A DNA stretch of 10,164 nucleotides, from positions 1-10,164 of the forward strand of contig JAEDIN010000043.1 of NCBI GenBank assembly GCA_016292445.1, read 5' to 3'. Origin of the DNA: Oscillospiraceae bacterium (GTDB lineage: Bacteria; Bacillota; Clostridia; Oscillospirales; Oscillospiraceae). The position numbers and the translations under genes are program-made. Of the stretch, positions 6,785 to 10,164 are shown piece by piece (positions within the stretch are counted from its first letter, which is position 1; each line of letters opens with the position of its first letter). The notes beneath the pieces are model-generated. The model was not told the origin of the DNA, did no database searches, and worked only from the letters and a program-made list of their open reading frames with translations.

Positions 6785-8200
6785 TTATTGACCGACCTCA
6801 CCGTAGAGCGCCCATGTGTTGCTTGACTGTATCTTTACATCTATGAATTTGCCGATAAGGCTTTCATCGCCCCTGAGGTGGACAAGCCTGCCGCCGTTGG
6901 TGCGTGAGGAGAGGTTATACTCCGGCTTGCCGGTCGTGCCGTCAACCAGCACCCTCACGGTCCTGCCCTCGTACTCGGCGTGCTTTTCGGCGGAAATGCG
7001 GTTTGCCGTTTCAAGCAGCTTGTCAAAGCGCACCTGCTTTTGCTCCCTTGTCGCCGCATCGGGCATCCTTGCCGCGGGAGTGCCGACGCGCTTGGAGTAG
7101 ATAAAGGTGAACATCGCGTCGTAGCGCACCTTTTCGCACAGCTTTACCGTGTCCTCAAACTCCTCGTCCGTTTCGCCGGGGAAGCCGACGATTATATCGG
7201 TCGTGATTACAAGGTCGGGCATATAGCTGCGCGCAAGCTCGACCTGCTTGAGATACTTTTCGGCGGTGTAGCGGCGGTTCATCGCCCCGAGCACGCGGTC
7301 GTTGCCCGACTGCACAGGCAGGTGGAGCTGATGTGCGCACTTTTCGCACTGTGCCATGGTCTTAAACAGCTTTTCGGTTGCGTCCTTGGGGTGGCTTGTC
7401 ATAAATCTTATGAGAAACTCGCCGGGAATGTCGTTTATCATGGCGATGAGGTCTGCAAAATCGACATCGCAGTCTAAGTCCTTGCCGTAGGAGTTGACGT
7501 TCTGACCGAGCAGGGTAATATCCTTGTAGCCCTCGCTGATGAGCTGCCTTGCCTCGGCGACAATGTCCTCGGGACGGCGGCTGCGCTCTCTGCCACGCAC
7601 ATAGGGCACTACGCAATAGGTGCAGAAATTATTGCAGCCGTACATGACGGATAGCCACGCCTTGACCTTGCCGTCACGCTTTAGGGGCATACCCTCGGCA
7701 ATATAGCCGTCGCAGCGCTCGGTGGCGAAGACGCGCTTTTTGCCCGTCATGACCCTTTTGAGCAGCTCGGGAAAATGCCAGAGGTCGTGCGGCCCGAAAA
7801 CGAGGTCAACAACGGGGTAGGATTTCTTTATCTTCTCCGCCATATGCTCCTGCTGCACCATGCAGCCGCACACGGCGATTATCTGACCGGGTCTTGCCTT
7901 TTTGCTGTGATTTAACTGCCCGACATTGCCCAGAACGCGCATCTCGGCGTGCTCGCGCACGGCGCAGGTGTTCACGACGATTATATCCGCCTCAAACTCG
8001 TTTTGCGTAAAGCCGCAGCCCATCTCGGCAAGGTAGCCCCTTATCTTTTCGCTGTCGGCCTCGTTCTGCTGGCAGCCGTAGGTGTCCACCATCGCAAGCG
8101 GCTGCGCGCCGTTTGCCGTTATCATGTCACGAATCTCGGCGCAGACAGCTTCCTGCGCGCGGATCTTTTCCGTGCTTATCTCGTTTCTTTCGTATGCCAT
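6785..8200 (-). CDS. miaB: tRNA-2-methylthio-N6-dimethylallyladenosine synthase MiaB
   Basis: This 471-aa radical-SAM methylthiotransferase adds a methylthio group to i6A37 in tRNAs reading UNN codons. The N-terminal MTTase domain holds the three cysteines for the auxiliary iron-sulfur cluster: Cys43 in TYGCQQNEADSE, Cys79 in NTCAVRE and Cys113 in CGCMVQQE. The radical-SAM CxxxCxxC is at 189, 193 and 196 (YGCNNFCTYCVVPY), followed by GRERSRRPEDI, LLGQNVNSYG and HLPVQSGND. A C-terminal TRAM domain (about 405-468) begins near YEGRTVRVLVDG. The TYGCQxNExDSE form and the full length favour MiaB over MtaB or RimO. It is the first gene of the leftward operon, with GAAGGA about 8 nt before the ATG. 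In many Firmicutes miaB lies next to mutS-mutL, as here. Confidence 0.96.
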   Translation of the reverse strand: MAYERNEISTEKIRAQEAVCAEIRDMITANGAQPLAMVDTYGCQQNEADSEKIRGYLAEMGCGFTQNEFEADIIVVNTCAVREHAEMRVLGNVGQLNHSKKARPGQIIAVCGCMVQQEHMAEKIKKSYPVVDLVFGPHDLWHFPELLKRVMTGKKRVFATERCDGYIAEGMPLKRDGKVKAWLSVMYGCNNFCTYCVVPYVRGRERSRRPEDIVAEARQLISEGYKDITLLGQNVNSYGKDLDCDVDFADLIAMINDIPGEFLIRFMTSHPKDATEKLFKTMAQCEKCAHQLHLPVQSGNDRVLGAMNRRYTAEKYLKQVELARSYMPDLVITTDIIVGFPGETDEEFEDTVKLCEKVRYDAMFTFIYSKRVGTPAARMPDAATREQKQVRFDKLLETANRISAEKHAEYEGRTVRVLVDGTTGKPEYNLSSRTNGGRLVHLRGDESLIGKFIDVKIQSSNTWALYGEVGQ

Positions 8201-8311
8201 TTTGCAACAATCCTTCAGGGTGATAAAATTACACTATATCCTATCATAAAAGGTATGGAACTTTCAACTGAAATAATGTATAATAAATCGTCCGGAAATG
8301 GAGGACCTGTT
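8201..8311. promoter_or_regulatory. Divergent miaB/mutL promoter region
   Basis: This 111-bp AT-rich gap separates the divergent miaB and mutL genes. For mutL there is a perfect TATAAT at 8279-8284, with a poor -35 match (TGGAAC, 8256-8261) at 17-nt spacing, giving a predicted start near 8290. For miaB on the - strand, TATAGT (8238-8233) is a possible -10 box without a convincing -35. I see no SOS box of the Firmicute CGAACNNNNGTTCG type. Confidence 0.6.
8300..8304 (+). promoter_or_regulatory. Ribosome binding site that sets the mutL start
   Basis: GGAGG is 7 nt before the ATG at 8312. This settles the start against in-frame upstream codons: the reading frame stays open leftward to 7949, but that part is antisense to miaB and has no family similarity. 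Confidence 0.85.
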
Positions 8312-10117
8312 ATGACGAAGATAAACATTCTTTCTCCGCTGCTTGCGGATATGATAGCGGCAGGCGAGGTCGTTGAACGGCCTGCCTCCGTAATAAAGGA
8401 GCTTGCGGAAAATTCCTTTGACGCAGGCGCAAAAAAGGTGAGCATCGAGTTTCGCAACGGCGGCGCGACCTATATCCGCATCACCGACGATGGCTGCGGA
8501 ATGTCGCCCGAGGACGCGGGCATTGCCTTCATGCGCCACGCGACGAGCAAGCTGCACGATGAAAAGGGTCTTGAGGCGATCGGCACGATGGGCTTCAGAG
8601 GCGAGGCTCTTGCCGCCATCTCCGCGGTTTCGCGCATAGAGCTTATCACCCGCGAAAAGGGTGCCGCCGAGGGCGTTAAGGTCACGGTGCAGGCAGGCGA
8701 TATCATCGACATGACGCCCTGCGGCTGTCCCGAGGGCACGAGCATCACCGTGCGCGACCTTTTCTTCAACACCCCCGCAAGGCTTAAATTTTTAAAATCC
8801 GACCGCAGCGAGGCGACCGCCTGCACCGCTGCGGCATTGCGCTGCGCCCTCGGCAGACCCGAGGTTTCGGTCAAGTGCATAAAAGACGGCGAGGAGGTTT
8901 TCTTCACCCCCGGCGACGGCAGAGCCGATTCGGCTGTGTATTCGCTTTTGGGCAGGGACATCGCAAATTCGATGCTGCCCTGCAACGGCGAGCTTGACGG
9001 GGTCGAGGTAAACGGCTTTGTGTCCTCTCCCGCGCTTAGCCGCGGCAACCGCAGTATGCAGTATTTTTACTGCAACGGCAGATTTATTAAATCCGCGCTT
9101 TTGCAGTCGGCAGTCGAGCAGGCGTACAAAAACACGCTTTTGACCGGCAGATATCCTGCCTGCGCGCTGTTTATAGCGCTCAAAACGAGCGCGGTGGATG
9201 TCAATGTCCATCCGGCAAAAACCGAGGTCAGATTTTCCGACGAGAAAAAGGTTTTCGATGTCGTTTATCAGACCGTTAAAGCCTCCCTCGACGGAGAAGC
9301 GCAGCCCCTTGAGCTGAAAATTTCCGAGAGCACACAGCGTGCGGTTTCAAGCCCCCGACCCGACTTTTTCCGCTCGATGCCGGCGCAGAGCTACCGTGAA
9401 TCGTTAAAGCCCGCTCCGCCCCCCGTTTCCCCCCGACGCGAGCCTGTAAGCCCGAGCCTCCGTCCGATTGTGAACGCGCCGTTAACAAAGCCCCGTTTTT
9501 CACCCGGGAATGTTGAAAAAACGGTTGAAAGTGTTGAAAAAATCGCCGATTTAAAGTATCGCGTAATCGGGGAATGTCTGAATACATACATTCTTGTCGA
9601 AACGGGTGACGAGCTGCTGCTGATAGACAAGCACGCAGCTCACGAGCGCATGATTTTCGACAGGCTGAAAGCGCAGGGCGGACAGATAATGTCGCAGACG
9701 GTCTTAACGCCGGTCATAATAAAGCCGACGGCGGAGGACGCGGAGCTTTTGGAGCAAAATACCGCGCTGCTGAATGACCTCGGCTTCGAGATAGAGCCCT
9801 ACGGCGCAGCCGATTACGCCATTCGTGCGCTGCCGGACGACATGGAGGTATCCGAGGCGAAAGCGGCGGTCGAGGAAATTTGCGACAAGCTCCGCCGCGG
9901 CGATAAGCTGAGCGCAGACTCGGCACGCGACGAGGTGCTGCACACCGTTGCCTGCAAGGCGGCGATAAAGGCAGGCAGACGGCACGATATCCGCGAGCTC
10001 GAGCGCATAGCCGACGCGGTGTGCGCAGGCGAGGTCAAATACTGCCCCCACGGAAGACCCGTGTCGGTCAGACTGAGCAAAGGCGAGCTCGATAAATTTT
10101 TCAGTCGAATTGTTTAA
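8312..10117 (+). CDS. mutL: DNA mismatch repair protein MutL
   Basis: This 601-aa GHKL-ATPase is the matchmaker and nicking endonuclease of mismatch repair. N-terminal ATPase motifs are intact: Glu30 and Asn34 in KELAENSFDAGA, DDGCGM at 59-64, TMGFRGEAL at 92-100, then GTSITVRDLFFNTPARLKF and DVNVHPAKTEVRF. A Pro-rich linker (about 350-415) leads to the C-terminal dimerisation domain with DKHAAHERMIFD at 439-450, ACKAA at about 547, and CPHGRP at 578-583, the metal-binding endonuclease motifs found in MutH-less bacteria. The first motif differs from the textbook DQHAxxExxxxE in having Lys440 and a terminal Asp450. QTVLTP at 462-467 resembles the beta-clamp contact. The gene is divergent from miaB and mutS. 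miaA often follows mutL in relatives, but the window ends too soon to see. Confidence 0.98.
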   Translation: MTKINILSPLLADMIAAGEVVERPASVIKELAENSFDAGAKKVSIEFRNGGATYIRITDDGCGMSPEDAGIAFMRHATSKLHDEKGLEAIGTMGFRGEALAAISAVSRIELITREKGAAEGVKVTVQAGDIIDMTPCGCPEGTSITVRDLFFNTPARLKFLKSDRSEATACTAAALRCALGRPEVSVKCIKDGEEVFFTPGDGRADSAVYSLLGRDIANSMLPCNGELDGVEVNGFVSSPALSRGNRSMQYFYCNGRFIKSALLQSAVEQAYKNTLLTGRYPACALFIALKTSAVDVNVHPAKTEVRFSDEKKVFDVVYQTVKASLDGEAQPLELKISESTQRAVSSPRPDFFRSMPAQSYRESLKPAPPPVSPRREPVSPSLRPIVNAPLTKPRFSPGNVEKTVESVEKIADLKYRVIGECLNTYILVETGDELLLIDKHAAHERMIFDRLKAQGGQIMSQTVLTPVIIKPTAEDAELLEQNTALLNDLGFEIEPYGAADYAIRALPDDMEVSEAKAAVEEICDKLRRGDKLSADSARDEVLHTVACKAAIKAGRRHDIRELERIADAVCAGEVKYCPHGRPVSVRLSKGELDKFFSRIV

Positions 10118-10164
10118 GAAAAACCGAAAACCAACGACACATCAAAAAGCGCAACCGAGCGAGC

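Noticed and set aside
6769..6801. Longer start (GTG at 6801) for the unknown membrane protein
   Set aside because: It would overlap the end of miaB and has no ribosome binding site, while the ATG at 6768 has AGGAG 6 nt upstream.
7949..8311. In-frame N-terminal extension of MutL by 121 codons
   Set aside because: It is antisense to miaB and resembles no MutL N-terminus. The MutL family start at 8312 has GGAGG 7 nt upstream.
8201..8311. LexA/SOS control of the mismatch repair genes
   Set aside because: No Firmicute-type SOS box is visible in the divergent promoter region.

Overview
The window is an ordinary, densely coded stretch of a bacterial chromosome, most likely from a gut-type Clostridia (Oscillospirales/Ruminococcaceae-like) Firmicute. 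The evidence is strong AGGAGG-type ribosome binding sites, a Bacillus/Clostridium-style L10 leader with its own attenuator, a folate-family ECF S component, a secreted CAP-domain protein with a Big2-like domain, and moderately GC-rich coding sequence against AT-rich promoters. The taxonomic call is inference from gene style, not from a marker tree. No mobile element, CRISPR array, tRNA or rRNA was seen.

Layout: at the left end (88-1008, + strand) lies a secreted CAP/SCP protein gene. It converges on the rplJ-rplL ribosomal stalk operon (- strand, 1135-2070). Two separate intrinsic terminators, one per direction, sit back to back between them (1036-1075 and 1085-1115). The rplJL operon has its own consensus promoter (TTGACA-17-TATTGT) and an L10 leader RNA with a transcription attenuator. 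Further right, still on the - strand, are a folate-type ECF substrate-binding protein gene (2267-2779), a CPBP-family membrane protease gene (2923-3603), mutS (3603-6203), an unrecognised two-helix membrane protein gene (6220-6768) and miaB (6785-8200). miaB, the membrane protein gene, mutS and the CPBP gene are separated by 16 nt, 16 nt and a one-base stop/start overlap, so they look like one operon transcribed leftward from about 8200. mutL (8312-10117, + strand) is divergent from miaB across a 111-bp intergenic region carrying a perfect TATAAT -10 box.

How the genes fit together: MutS recognises mismatches and recruits MutL, whose C-terminal endonuclease motifs are present, so this looks like a methyl-independent (MutH-less) mismatch repair pair. 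MiaB, the tRNA A37 methylthiotransferase, is a frequent neighbour of mutSL in Firmicutes. L10 and L7/L12 form the ribosomal stalk and autoregulate through the leader. The folate S component supplies a vitamin through a shared ECF module that is not in this window. I found no convincing evidence of a new multi-gene system. The points that most deserve a look are the unknown membrane protein between miaB and mutS, the CPBP protease overlapping the end of mutS, the divergent mutL, the rplJL operon detached from rplKA and rpoBC, and the attenuator architecture of the L10 leader.
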